Shown piece by piece: positions 45,688-57,800 of a stretch of 64,000 nucleotides of DNA. The notes under the pieces were generated by a model. It made no database searches. It saw nothing but the letters and a program-made list of their open reading frames with translations, and was not told the origin of the DNA. The stretch comes from Brasenia schreberi. Taxonomy: Eukaryota > Streptophyta > Magnoliopsida > Nymphaeales > Cabombaceae. Made by a program: the position numbers and the translations under genes. The DNA lies in NCBI GenBank assembly GCA_036023115.1, contig JAYKKT010000036.1, positions 7,274,001-7,338,000 of the forward strand, written 5' to 3'. Each line of letters starts with the position of its first letter. The first letter of the stretch is position 1.

Positions 45688-46110
45688 GTTAGATAAATTA
45701 GTTTTCTCACCAACCTCTGGTATCTCCCACCATCTTCATATTTTTCATCCTTGTTTTGAGATAATTTTTTCTTCACTTTCATTGGTACATCACATGCTTA
45801 GAATCAGTCATTCCAGTGTCCTTCAATAGATCAAGACATATTTTCTTTGAGTTAGGAATATACCTTTGATTCAATAAAAAACTTCAATACCAAAAAATAA
45901 TCAAATCTTTCTAGATGAGAAACTTATAAAGTTTTTTTAGCTCTTCAATCTCCTCTACATCATCACCTGTAATTATAATATCATAACACATCCTATGAGA
46001 TAAGATTCTTTTATCATGCTTTATAAATAATGTATAATCATTTATACTAAGAATAACGAGGCTTATAACCCTCTTACTCAATCTTTTGAACCAAGCCAGA
46101 GGAGCTTAAT
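45688..46110 (-). mobile_element. Ty1-copia RT remnant
   Basis: On the - strand this reads like the copia reverse transcriptase around IITGDDVEEIEELKK, then LLNQRYIPNSKKICLDLLKD and TGMTDSKHV, with stops. The LINE at 42896-45669 inserted into or beside it. The other part would lie left of 42878, where only weak traces remain. Confidence 0.65.
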
Positions 46111-47663
46111 CAATCCATACAACAAAACTAGAGAGGATATACACCACGATATGGTAGAATCTTTGTCGTTATCGTATCTTTACGAACACCAATGATTTAA
46201 AATGTAATAATCATCTAATTTCAGCTTGGCACGTAGAATAGAATCATGAGGTACAATGAATCCATATGGGGCCATCTACAGTGCACGGCGGGGCATGGTA
46301 GCGATGCCCTCCCAGCAGTGCGATGGCTCGTCACGATATTTCTAAAGATGGGTGCCCATCTCTGCATTTATTGGAAACTGTGCCCAAGAGGCTGGAGAAT
46401 CACGTTCTGCAATTATAGTACACCAAAGCCAAGTTCGTTGTGCCGCATAAAGGCCGGTTTGCCCTGGCAGTAAATAGTATGAAACATAATCTAAACATAC
46501 AAATAATGCAGTGATATACTAACCCCACACCATTCATCAACTACACCTTCAAGGAAAAGGAAAGAATAAAAGGGAAAAGAAGAAACCAGGTCACTTCTGG
46601 AGCCTCTCAGGCAACAGTTGAATCGGGCTTTCTTTTTTGAAAGGCAATTCAATCAGACTTTAATCCAAAAGCCTTTTCCTTTTCTTCTTTTCCCCGGATA
46701 TGGACCAAGTTCCAACTCCCGAGGGTGCATGCGTGTGTGTTAGGCTTTGGCCTCCCATTGTGACAAAAAAAAATGAACTAGGAACCTAAATCTAACTCAC
46801 GTACTTAACAGTTCCCGGCAATGAAACTGTATATGCCCTTTTCTTCAATTTCCCTTTCCAGGGTCAGCCATTTTCCCCTTACCCAACCATGTAAAAGTTC
46901 GTTCAAGATTCACCTGTATGTCACAAAGTATCAACTTGATTCATTGAACTGTAGGAGTTTCTCTCCGTCAGAAGTTCTTCCATACAAGGTATCTAACTGA
47001 ACCATGGTTAGAAAGAACATTATGCTGGTTTGATTTGTATCCATCAAGCATCTGATGTTCTTGTCAAGTATTCGGGGTTCACTTACTCAGCCATATGAAC
47101 TGCTTCAAGTACCAACGTAATTAGAGAAACACAAATATTCATATTCTTCCACAAAATGAAGCCAAGTAAAACTGCAGCAGTGATTTCTAATATTGAGTGT
47201 TTGCTTTCCTATTTTCACCAATGGAAGAAATGTAAAATGACTTACTGTTTAATCAAATAACAATCAACCTGAACTTATAATTGACTACCCCTCGTAATTT
47301 CCCAACTGGTTTTGAAGGTTAAATACATAGCGCTGGACCACACCATTTGCCAGTAAAAGAAATCATAACCTTTTATCTTCTAAAGACGAACATCAATACA
47401 TGAAAACCTTCCATTGAGGACAGAAACATGTTACAGGTCTTACTTTGTGGCACAAATTGACACGATAAGTCGACACCTCAGCAACAAGTACTACGTAGAA
47501 CATTTATCCATGCTTCCATTTTCCAGCAGCTGATGATACTCCATCAACAATTTGGGGATGTCATCCATACGCAACTGAGATGAAACCATTTGTGATTGGG
47601 AATTCAAAATAATAAAATAGGAAGCATCAAAAGTTTAGAGCGTGAGGTTATCAATAGTTATTG
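46111..47663. other. Intergenic DNA, no feature
   Basis: No coding homology, repeat boundaries or RNA gene was recognised. Confidence 0.4.
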
Positions 47664-47671
47664 GTGCAAAT

Positions 47672-48798
47672 CTATGTTGTAGGGATATGGGTACGGTACC
47701 GGTATCTGGAACGGGTAGGATATGGGAATTTTAAAAAATCTAAAGTACGAGTATGCCACTATTAAAATATACATTATATATAATTAAATTTATATGAAAT
47801 TAAATATTATAATTCATAATTGATAACTATAAAAATTAAAAAGATAAATTTAAGTAATTGCATGATATCAAAACGAGAATACTAAACAATCAGCAAATAT
47901 ATCAAATCTCATCTATCTAGAATAGGAGGCAATAAATTGCAAAATATTATCAAAATGGAGAACCACACATAAACACAAGCATACTAATTTTTATAATGCA
48001 CACATTATGAAAATAGGGAACCACAAACTACAGTGAGAAGAGAAGCAAGCAGAAGACACACCTGCTAGTTTTTCCCACACTAGATGCTGAATCTTGGTGA
48101 CCACCAACAACAAGAGACCACAAAATCGTGAACAGGTCTCCACAAAATTGAAATAACAAGGTGGGTTTTATTTGGATAACAGGATGAAGCTCGGATCCAT
48201 CCAACTAAACCCAATGTGGTCTATTGTCTGGGAAGAAGAGGGGGAACTGAGGCTCGATTTAGGAGAGAGTGATTTAAATCATGAAGGGAAGAGGAAGAGG
48301 GTGGTGCTGCGGTGAGCAAGGAGGGCTCACCGGCGGACGATGGTGCGACAGTGAGAAGGGTGACAGTGGCTTCTGCGGACGATGGAGATCGAACATCATG
48401 GGGGTGAGAGTTAAGTTTTGTTGTATCTGCTATCATTTTTTCTTTTGGCTGATGGTTGTTGGGAAGAAGAGGGCAGAGATGGGAGTTTCGTGGCCGGCGG
48501 TTTTTTGATGAGGGTTATATTGGTATTTTGGGTGGAAGTGAGGTTTTGAAGGTTGTTGATGTCAAAGATGAGGGCTATGGCGGAGATAGGTGTGGTTATG
48601 ATGGCAGTGATGGTGGAGCGGTTTGGTTTCTGTATAAGAGTAGTAAGGATTGAGTAGCATGACCTGAGATTTCAATAGAGAAAGATGGCAGGTACTTGAA
48701 GTACCCATATTAGGTACGCGTACTGGTACACATTTTACCGTATCGGTATGTACCGGATACGGGTACATCGCCCTTATGGACGTATCCGTGCAACATAG
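47672..48798. mobile_element. Nonautonomous hAT-like element, 1127 bp, 8-bp TSD
   Basis: The ends are CTATGTTGTAGGGATATG and CGTATCCGTGCAACATAG, imperfect inverted repeats. The flanks GTGCAAAT (47664-47671) and GTGCAAAG (48799-48806) differ at one base. Subterminal GGTACC/GTACCG and GGATACGGG repeats lie at both ends. No transposase is encoded. The right half (48240-48660) is GC-richer than its surroundings, with Gly/Arg- or Ser/Pro-rich open frames, and may be captured DNA. Its ends differ from those of the CAGTGTTGTC hAT family, so it is a separate family. Confidence 0.8.
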
Positions 48799-48806
48799 GT
48801 GCAAAG

Positions 48807-49488
48807 ATAAAGAGGTTCAAGTTTGCTCCTTTTTTCTTGGAGAGTAAAAAGAAGATTCAAGGTTTATTAGCTTCTTGCTATGGCACACAATCGGTCTTCC
48901 CACTTCAGCGAATTTTCAGCCCAAGTTTTCAAGGAAGTTTTCTAACATGACCAACTAAATTTCAAGATTATTTAATTGAATCCTCCACTCAGCGAAAAGA
49001 GGCAAACTGCTTGACTTCAATATAAGGTTGCTGTACTATTTAAGACTACTACATGTTTAAGGATATGCAGGTTTTGTTTGAACAGAAGTTGATGAAGATG
49101 TAACACGGACATGATGCCAGACTCGCCATTCACCATAGACTAATCAACAGAACTAATTAATATTTGAGACACCTAAAAGGGGACACAGGCCAGCTATTTT
49201 GCTATCCTAACCAAGGGCTCCCCAGCTAAACCTGAAGCCACACATCAACCAGCTTGGGAGAAAGCAAGCATGGATACACATAAGCAAAAAGAAGCTCTTT
49301 TGTCGTCATTATGTACTGAAAGTGATTCCTAGTGAACCAACTAGGCTAGGTGGACCCTGCCAACGGGCTTCTGGCAGACTCGCCCACTGTCAATGAAAAC
49401 TAGTTGACAAAGAAAGCTATGTTCCCCCTAGGCAGTTACATCGGCATAGGTACTGCTTGTTTCTTTGTACACGTTATTTGATCGACTT
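48807..49488. other. Intergenic DNA, no feature
   Basis: No gene or repeat was identified between the two hAT elements. Confidence 0.4.
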
Positions 49489-49496
49489 ATATTATG

Positions 49497-52400
49497 CAAT
49501 GTTGTCCGTATCGCACCATATCGTATCGTATCGTGGGCCACCACGATACGATACTGGGGGCCGTATCGCAGGTGCGGGCATATCGCACCGTATTGTGTGA
49601 TACGGCCCGTATCGTCCGTATCGTACGATACGCCTTGGGACCCTTATAAAGGGTCCCGGCCCGAGAGAAACCCTCGATTTTTCACGGGTTTCCTCTCTCC
49701 TTTTGGATTCCTCAAGCTCAAGAGTTGGTTTTCGCCTCCTTGGTGTTCAAAGCTCTAAAATCGTGCCCTACGGTGTCCGTCCAAGCCTAAAAACTTGGAT
49801 TTAGGTATATTTTTAATGTTTTTTCCATTTTTTCCTTCATATTTATTGTTTTTTGTGTTATTTTGGTTTTTTTTTAATGACAAAATATGAAGTTATTAAG
49901 TGTGTATACGATTTTTATTGCATTCATGAAGTGGGAGACACTTCATTTGAGTGTTATTTGAAGATTGGGAGATTTACGAAGTGCTTTTATTTTCAGGTTT
50001 TTGTTTGAATTAAAGTACTCTATTGAGATGGCAGGAAGGGGTGATAGAGACTCTCATTCAAAGTCTGATGATCCGGCATGGCAGTGGGGTATACCAGTTG
50101 AGGGTTCAAGGTTAAAAATCATATGTTTATTTTGTGAAAAGGTGGTTAGTGGTGGAATTTCAAGGTTGAAACACCACCTAACAGGAACCAAGAAAGAAGT
50201 TGCTCCATGCACAGGCAGAGTTAGAAGTGTGCCAGAAGGTATTAAATCGCAATGCTTGCAGATAATTGAGAGCATACAGGAAAGGAAACAACAAAAGGAT
50301 GATTTTTAGATGTGTTAAGAAGCTGATGATGCTACTGCCACTGGAGTTGGATTCACTGATAGTTTGCCTTCAGATGTTAGAACAGATATTGGTAGTAGCA
50401 GTTCGCGAGTACCTAGCAGAGGAAAGAGGGTTGCAGCTGAAGACTTTGGAGGTGGCAGAAGAGGAAGTTCAGGAATGAGTAGATGAAGAGCTTCTTCTTC
50501 TAGCATACATTCGTTCTTTCCTCCTTCCACTACACCTGGTGCTCAACCAGGAATTCGTGCTATTATGGCTTCAGAACAACTGCATGATCAAGCAGACCTT
50601 GCAGTGGGCAGATGGTTTTATGATGCATGCATTCCATTTAATGCAGCAAACAGTTTTCATTTTCAAGCAATGGCAGATGCAATTGCTAACATTGGTCTAG
50701 GATACAGGATGCCCTCTTATCAGAAGTTGAGAGGGAAGATATTAGATCAGACCGTGATTGAAGTGCAACAATACTGTTCGACTTTGAGACAATCGTGGAA
50801 GGAAACAGGATGCACTATCATGGCAGATGGATGGACCGATAGGCGAGGAAGGACATTGCTAAACTTTCTTGTATATTGTCCTAAAGGACTCATGTTTTTG
50901 AGATCTCTAGATATGTCAGAGGAGAGGCACACTGCAGAGATCCTACGAGAGGAATTTGATAAGGTTATACAAGAGGTTGGGTTAGAAAATGTAGTCCAAT
51001 TGATTACAGATAATGCAGCTAACTACAAAGCAACTGGAAAGGAGTTAGCTGATATTTATGGGACTTTCTACTGGACACCATGTGCAGCCCATTGTTTATA
51101 TCTCATCCTCGAGGACATTGGTGAGATGGATGAAATAAAGGCAACAACTGAGTGTTGCCAAGATATTACAAAATTCATTTACAACCATGCATTTATTTTG
51201 TATATGATGAGGAGATACACAGAAGGTGCAGAGCTTCTTCGCACAGCTGCAACTCGGTTCGCAACAAACTTCTTATCTGTACAGAGTATTGTGAGACAGA
51301 AGCAAGCTTTAAAGAGTGTTCTCCTCAGATGAGTGGCAACAATTTACAGAGTTGTTACAAAACAGAAGGAACAGAAAGTTAAATGAGATTGCAGAAACGG
51401 TTTTTAGAAGTTCATTTTGGAATGCATGTATCATATTATTGAAAATTACTTGTCCTTTAGTGAAAGTTTTGAGATTGGCTGACAGCGAGGAGAAACCATC
51501 TATGGGCTACCTTTATGAAGCCATGGACAGGGCAAAAGAACGATCAGAAATAACTTTAATGGAAAAAAAAGAGATTATGTGCCCGTGTGGAAAATAATTG
51601 ATAGTAGATGGAATAAACAATTGCATCAGCCTATTCATGCAGCAGCCTACTATCTAAACCCATCATTGAGGTACTCAGCAACCTTCAAAAGGGACGGTGA
51701 GGTTAATCGAGGAATCATTGAATGCATCGACATATTAGTCCCTGATGAGAGCATAGTAGATGCGATACATCAAGAGATGGAGATATATGATAATGCTCTT
51801 CACTTGATGGGTTTGCCTGTTGCAATTCGCAACCGCTCTAGATGCGTCCAGGTACATTGTTTATTTTCATATTTAAGTTGCATCTTACATTACTGTGGAT
51901 TATTATGTCTCTAATGTTTATATTTTTTTACAGATGTTTGGTGGAATAGGTTTGGAAGTGATTGTCCAAACCTTAGAGATTTTGCAGTTAGAGTCTTAAG
52001 CCAAACCTGTAGTGCAACAGGTTGTGAAAGAAATTGGAGTGTTTTTGAACACATCCATACAAAAAAGCGCAACAGGTTGGAACACAAAAGGCTTAATGAT
52101 TTGGTTTATATTCGTTGTAACATGTGCCTTCGTGAAAGGTAATGTTGTATTACTTTCAAATTTTCAATTCGATATTATTTAACTTCAGTTTTTAAATTGT
52201 TTATCTTTGTTTGTGTCGTAGGCAATTAAAAAAAGTAAATAGAGAAGAAAGTCAATTCGATCCAATAAGTTTGGATAATTTTGATATATTAGAAGATTAG
52301 GTTATGGAAGACACTGAAGAAAATGCCCTCCTAACCGAAGAAGACGTTGCCTGGATTAATTTGGAAGGAGCGCAACAACATTATGGAGATGAAGAATTTG

Positions 52401-52840
52401 ATTTTGAAGAAGGTGTGGGCATGGCTGATGATGATGAGGATCTGCAACAAGGAGAAGATGAAGATTATTTAATTGATGATCCTGATTATAATTTGTAAAA
52501 TGTAACATTATATGTAACTGTAGTGTACTGTAAAGTGTAAACTATGTCTGTATTTTATTTTTTGGATTCAAAATATGTAAATTTGGATGCAATTGTTCAA
52601 TGCTGAATGCTCAATCTGTACTAAACTTACATTATATGAATTTAAAGCAATTATCAGATTTTTTCTGATTTTTTTCGATTTTTTACTATTTTTTATTAAT
52701 TTTTAATTAATTTTTGTATTATTTTAATATTAAAGTACGATACGATACGCCCGTATCGTGGAGCCCAGCGATACACGATACGATACGCCCGTATCGTGGA
52801 GCCCAGCGATACACGATACGATACGCGTCAGACAACACTG
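49497..52840 (+). mobile_element. hAT transposon with broken transposase, perfect 8-bp TSD
   Basis: The left end is CAATGTTGTCCGTATCGCAC and the right end is GATACGCGTCAGACAACACTG read inward. ATATTATG at 49489-49496 and 52841-52848 is the TSD. The 3344-bp element shows the CGTATCG arrays at both ends. The right end carries a local duplication of CGATACGCCCGTATCGTGGA. It is closely similar to the copy at 21181-24461. Confidence 0.96.
50028..52498 (+). pseudogene. hAT transposase pseudogene
   Basis: An ATG at 50028 (MAGRGDRDSHSK) leads the BED finger, with LFCEKVV and RLKHHL, and stops early at 50307-50309. The core at 50565-51332 holds [40 protein letters not shown] and [14 protein letters not shown]. 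Frameshifted pieces are at 51316-51597 and 51579-51860. An intron ends near 51935, and the dimerisation part ([20 protein letters not shown]) ends near 52140. The C-terminal exon is at about 52222-52498, with a stop at about 52298-52300 and an acidic end DDPDYNL. At least four disabling changes are visible. Domain order and two C-terminal introns match the other copies. Confidence 0.9.
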
Positions 52841-52848
52841 ATATTATG

Positions 52849-54529
52849 TGACATATACTATTAATTATATACTTTATGTTAAATTATGATGAATGTACAC
52901 TTTACTACCAGGCAACCCATGACTAACCCTCGAAATTAAACATGGTAACTGGTATTCTACAAAAGCTACCATAGACATAAATCATGATTGCGTATATGTG
53001 CCTTGTACTAAAGAGAGACTGGTTTGTTTAGGTATTAACAATGTCATCCTAAGTGTAATCCAAAAAGAAGAAAACAATGACAACCTAGGAACTTGCAATA
53101 TGAACAGAGAAACAGCACTTGATCAAGAAAAATAGCAATAACTATCATACCTGAGAAGCATTCTTCACATGGTAGAAGTGAAAATCTGTCCCCGAATAAA
53201 TAAAATTTGCATATTTCCTATAATAAGATCAAATGAAGAGAAAAGAAGGGAAAGGGGTCACATTGAAGCTTGAGTAAGGGAAAAAGACCCTACATCATAC
53301 AGATTGCTCATCGATGATAGTAAGAAAAAGTGCCAAATTGCCAATGACTACCAACAAGAATACAATCCATATAGATAGCATGTTAAAGGTTTTCCACAAT
53401 TCTAAATTATGTTTATTTGGAATGGTTGATAGCAATTGGATATCGGTTTGAGTTTTCTCAAGAACACTAATGTAAATAGCTGAACAAGAGGAAAGCTTAG
53501 GGAAACGCGGTCAGGCAGTGCCATTCTTTTGGGGAGAGAAGCGGACAGGCTTGTGCCTCCCTTTGTGTATTAAGTTTCCTTGTTCTTGATAATAAAATTG
53601 CTTCATCATGGACCAGTACATAGTAAATGATTGTCATGAATAGTACTTACGATGGTTCACAAGCATTTTCACTCATCATTAGCATGTTCTCAAACTTTTC
53701 ATCCTTACTAAATGTCAGGATTTACTTGTATCAAATTTCTACTTAGATAGCTTATGGTTTCCCTGAACCCTTAGGCTATGATATTACAATTTGATAGAAC
53801 ACTTATTTTGAGTTCAGGGATAAATCATATGCTGTGAACTTCACAGCCACGGTGACAAATGCACAGTTTGATATTGCATCATCTTCTCTCTAAGCCTTCT
53901 AAAAATGGGAGAAAGAATGTGGGATAGAAAAGGAAAAAGGAGTATATCATTTGCTTGAAATCAACCAACCAGCCTTCAAATTTCAGTAGATAATTAACAG
54001 TAACAAGTCTCTTTGACCATCAGGATCATAAGGTCAATTCCATGATGCCCCATCAGCCAATTAGGACACAGTTTCATAATACACCTTCATAACCGTTAGC
54101 CTCGTAAACCTCAAAGTCAAAAGGTTTCTTACCTAAGCCATTACCTATTCTGGAAAGAAACTACCTAGCAAGATAGCAAGCGAGTTTACTGATTCGGAAA
54201 AACTATAAAAGGTTGAATTATAAGAATACTTAATGAAATAATGCAATTTAGAACAGAAACTTTCTTTTATAAACCAAGAAAATCATTTTACTGAACCATA
54301 GCGGAAACTTGATAAGTCTTGCAAAGAAAACACAGAGCTCCTCTTTTCATTCTGGACCTTGAAAACAAAAAGCAACATTGCCTCAACATGTTTAGAATCT
54401 GATATTTGCACAAGAGAGATGAAGAAACAAAATCCTGTTCATCTTTTCAGTGTATTGCATAAGTGAAATGGATGCATGCGTGCATGCAGACAAACATAGA
54501 CACATTCACACATAATATACATATATACC
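52849..54529. other. Intergenic DNA downstream of the kelch gene, no feature
   Basis: AT-rich sequence with no recognised gene. It lies 3' of the kelch gene stop at 54875. Confidence 0.4.
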
Positions 54530-54556
54530 TGCACATGTACACACATACATACATAC

Positions 54557-54619
<63 letters not shown>

Positions 54620-54632
54620 CAAATGAATATCT
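54530..54632. repeat. TA/CATA microsatellite
   Basis: ACACATACATACATACAT is followed by several TATATATATATACATATA blocks to about 54620. It is simple-sequence DNA about 240 bases past the kelch stop codon. Confidence 0.92.
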
Positions 54633-54874
54633 CAGCTCACCTTATACTGGATAGTTCATTTTGAACCACAAACATATAAGTTATTACGGTTTGACCCTTA
54701 TATACTGATGAACAGCAAAATCTCCAAAGTTCCAATTAAGTTAGAGGCTTTCTAAAACATCAATCACGTAGATAAATGACACCGAGCAACCATCCTTGAA
54801 CAAAAGCATTGTTTTCACCAACTCATGACTGAGACAAGCTTTTAGATACATTACATTCTAAGATGTTAAAATAG

Positions 54875-57800
54875 TTACAGGACTCGGCATATGGCTGCCA
54901 GATCATGCAGAAAACAATACCCGGAAATCAGACGTCGATAGTCTCTAAGTAAAGGGCCAAGCTCCTGCAGCTGTATCGACCTTGGTGAAGATTTCATCCA
55001 GTGTTCACGAACAGCCTCCACCACCACAAGATTTAACATAAGCATGTTGCTAATAGAAATGCACAACTCAATATCCAGATCATCCATACCTGCACAAGTT
55101 CAACCTCACTCTCATTATTTTTGTTCACTTTGGAAGCAAACCTCAACGATAGTTCGAGAAGTTCCTTGTCATTTAATTCATCAGTAAGATCATTGTTAAC
55201 ATCTGAAGGATTAGAAACTGAAATTCCCAGTCGTTTCTGCAACTCAACTATAATGGACGCATCATTGGAGCCTTCCTACATAAATGAACAGAAGGATACA
55301 GAATTAGAACAGGCTGAGCTAAATAGATAGCCTGCATACCAGAAGATCAACTCATAATGTTGCAATGCAATTATGGCAGTACTTCTCAGTGGATGAAATT
55401 TGATTAACTAATGATTGCATTAAATTTTGAATACCTTTGTCATGGGCTTGTCAAAATCATTGGACATGACATAAGTGCTATCTGGAACAGGAATTTGAGG
55501 GGACGGAGTTGACCTCTTTGCAATAGGATCATCTACAGGCATTAAGAACAGCAATGACAACAGTATTTTACTTCCTTTACGTAACCACCCTCATAATGCA
55601 GAAGCATCAACAAGAAACCAGGTCAGCTTTATTGGCACACCCCCTTGCAATGTAATGAAGGCATAATCACCCTCCTTTACGTGTCTCAACCTAGTGCCCT
55701 GGACACACCACTACAGTGGTAGGGCCAAAGCCCTCCTCTTCATCCCAAGGTTGTCACTAAGCTCCTATAACCGCTTCTCCATTCATTCCCCTTCTCGGGC
55801 ATGCACACACATACACACGCACAGACAACTATTGCAAGAGAGGACTTTCTGTAAAAAATATTATAGAAGCATAAATAACCAATCTAGCCAAAATAGCATT
55901 AAATAGCAACTAGTTAAGAGAACCTATTTTGTGGTATATACTATTTCGGTCATCATAACCAAGTTCACATCTAACAAAATAGCAACTTTCTATTTAGATG
56001 TGAACATGAAACAAATTACCTCCAGGAACCAACCACCACAGGTCACCATAGGTATTTCTGCCATCATAGCCACCAAACAAGAGATAGCGAGAACCTATGC
56101 AAGTCATAGAATGATATGCTCGAGCAGGAGGAGGCTCACTGCTTGTAGACAAGCGCTTCCATTTCACAGACACTAAGCAAAATTCAAACGAGGGTCTAAG
56201 CATACAACAGTAAGAGAAAAGAACAAGGTACAAAAACATAAGCATTAAATAGCAACTAGTTAAGATAACAACCATGAACTGAAAAACTAGACGATGCTAT
56301 GTCAAGGATATATATATGTCTGCTTTGGTAGTCTGTCGAGACATGTCTAAATATGTGTTCAGGATACATGTGGTGCAACAATCAAGAAAAGTTGCAACAC
56401 AGGGACATTTTATATAGATACACACATACATTTTATGTATATAAATATATACATATATAGGAAGATTGAGAAGGCACAAGTATAAACTTATCTCTTAATT
56501 TGTAAAATAAGATATAAACAAGTTTGAAACATGTTAAAAGGTATAATTTCATAAGAAAAGTAAACGTAAATAAAACAATTGGGGTTGGGTTGGATAATGT
56601 ATATATGGTCATGGTAAACTATTTTGCGTTTAGTGTTCTGCATGGAATTTAAATTATGAGTGAGATGACACGTCATGGATAAGTTAAAGACCGGAAACCC
56701 TTTCAGGATATAAAAGACTAAAAAGACTAAAAACAAAGGTCTCCATCCACAAAATTAAAGAAGAGAAACAAGGAGAGTATCTCTCCAGTGAGGGATAATG
56801 GAACTTTCTGGCTTGGGAAGAAGTGAAACATCTGGTGGGGAGAAGAAAAACACAACCTCTCTCTCTTCTACTTCTACAAGTTCCCTAAGAACCGTTCTTC
56901 GCCTCCTTGGTGTTCAAGGCTCCAAAACCATGCTCTACGGTGTTCGTGCAAGCCTCCTATCTCGGATTTAGGTATATTTTTAGTGTTTTTCTTCATTTTT
57001 TCCTTTTTATTTATATTTTTTTAATGACAAAATATGAAGTTATTAAGTGTGTGGATATGATTTTTATTGCATTCATGAAGTGGGAGACACTCTATTTAAG
57101 TGTTATTTGACGATTGGGGATTTACGAAGTGCTTTTATTTTCAGGTTTTTTATTGAATTAAAGTACTCAATTGAGATTGCAGGAAGGGGTGTTATATACT
57201 CTCATTCTTGTTTTGATGATCCGGCATGGCAGCGGGGTACACCAGTTGAGGCTTCTAGATTAAATATCATATGCTTATTTTGTGAGAGGGTGGTTAGTGG
57301 TGAAATTTCACGGTTGAAACATCACCTAACAGGGACTAGGAAAGAAGTTTCTCCATGCACAGGCAGAGTTAGAAGTTTACTAGAAGGTATTAAATGACAA
57401 TGTCTGCAGATGATTGAGAGTATACAAGAAAAGAGACAACAAAAGGATGATTTGGAGATGTTTGAAGAAGATGATGATGCTACTGGATTTGGATTTAATG
57501 ATAGTTTGCCTTCAGATGCTAAAACAGAGATTGGTAGTAGCAGTTCACAAACACCTAGCAGGGGAAAGAGAGTTACTGAAGACTTTGGAAGTGATAGAAG
57601 AGGAAGTTCACGAAGGAGTAGAGGAAGAGCTTTTTCTAGTATACATTCATTTTTCCTCCTCCTATTACACCTGGTGCTCAACCTGGAATTCGTTCTACTA
57701 TAGCTTCAGAATAGTTGCATGATCAAGCAGACCTTGCAGTGGGCAGATGGTTTTATGATGCATGCATTTCATTTAATGCAGCAAACAGTTTTCATTTTCA

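Noticed and set aside
48221..48660. Gly/Arg-rich and Ser/Pro-rich open frames on both strands
   Set aside because: Overlapping frames on both strands in a GC-rich block inside a nonautonomous hAT; no start context, splice sites or homology. Treated as element cargo.
54463..54654. Small protein with repeated Tyr/Ile
   Set aside because: Translation of a TA/CATA microsatellite.
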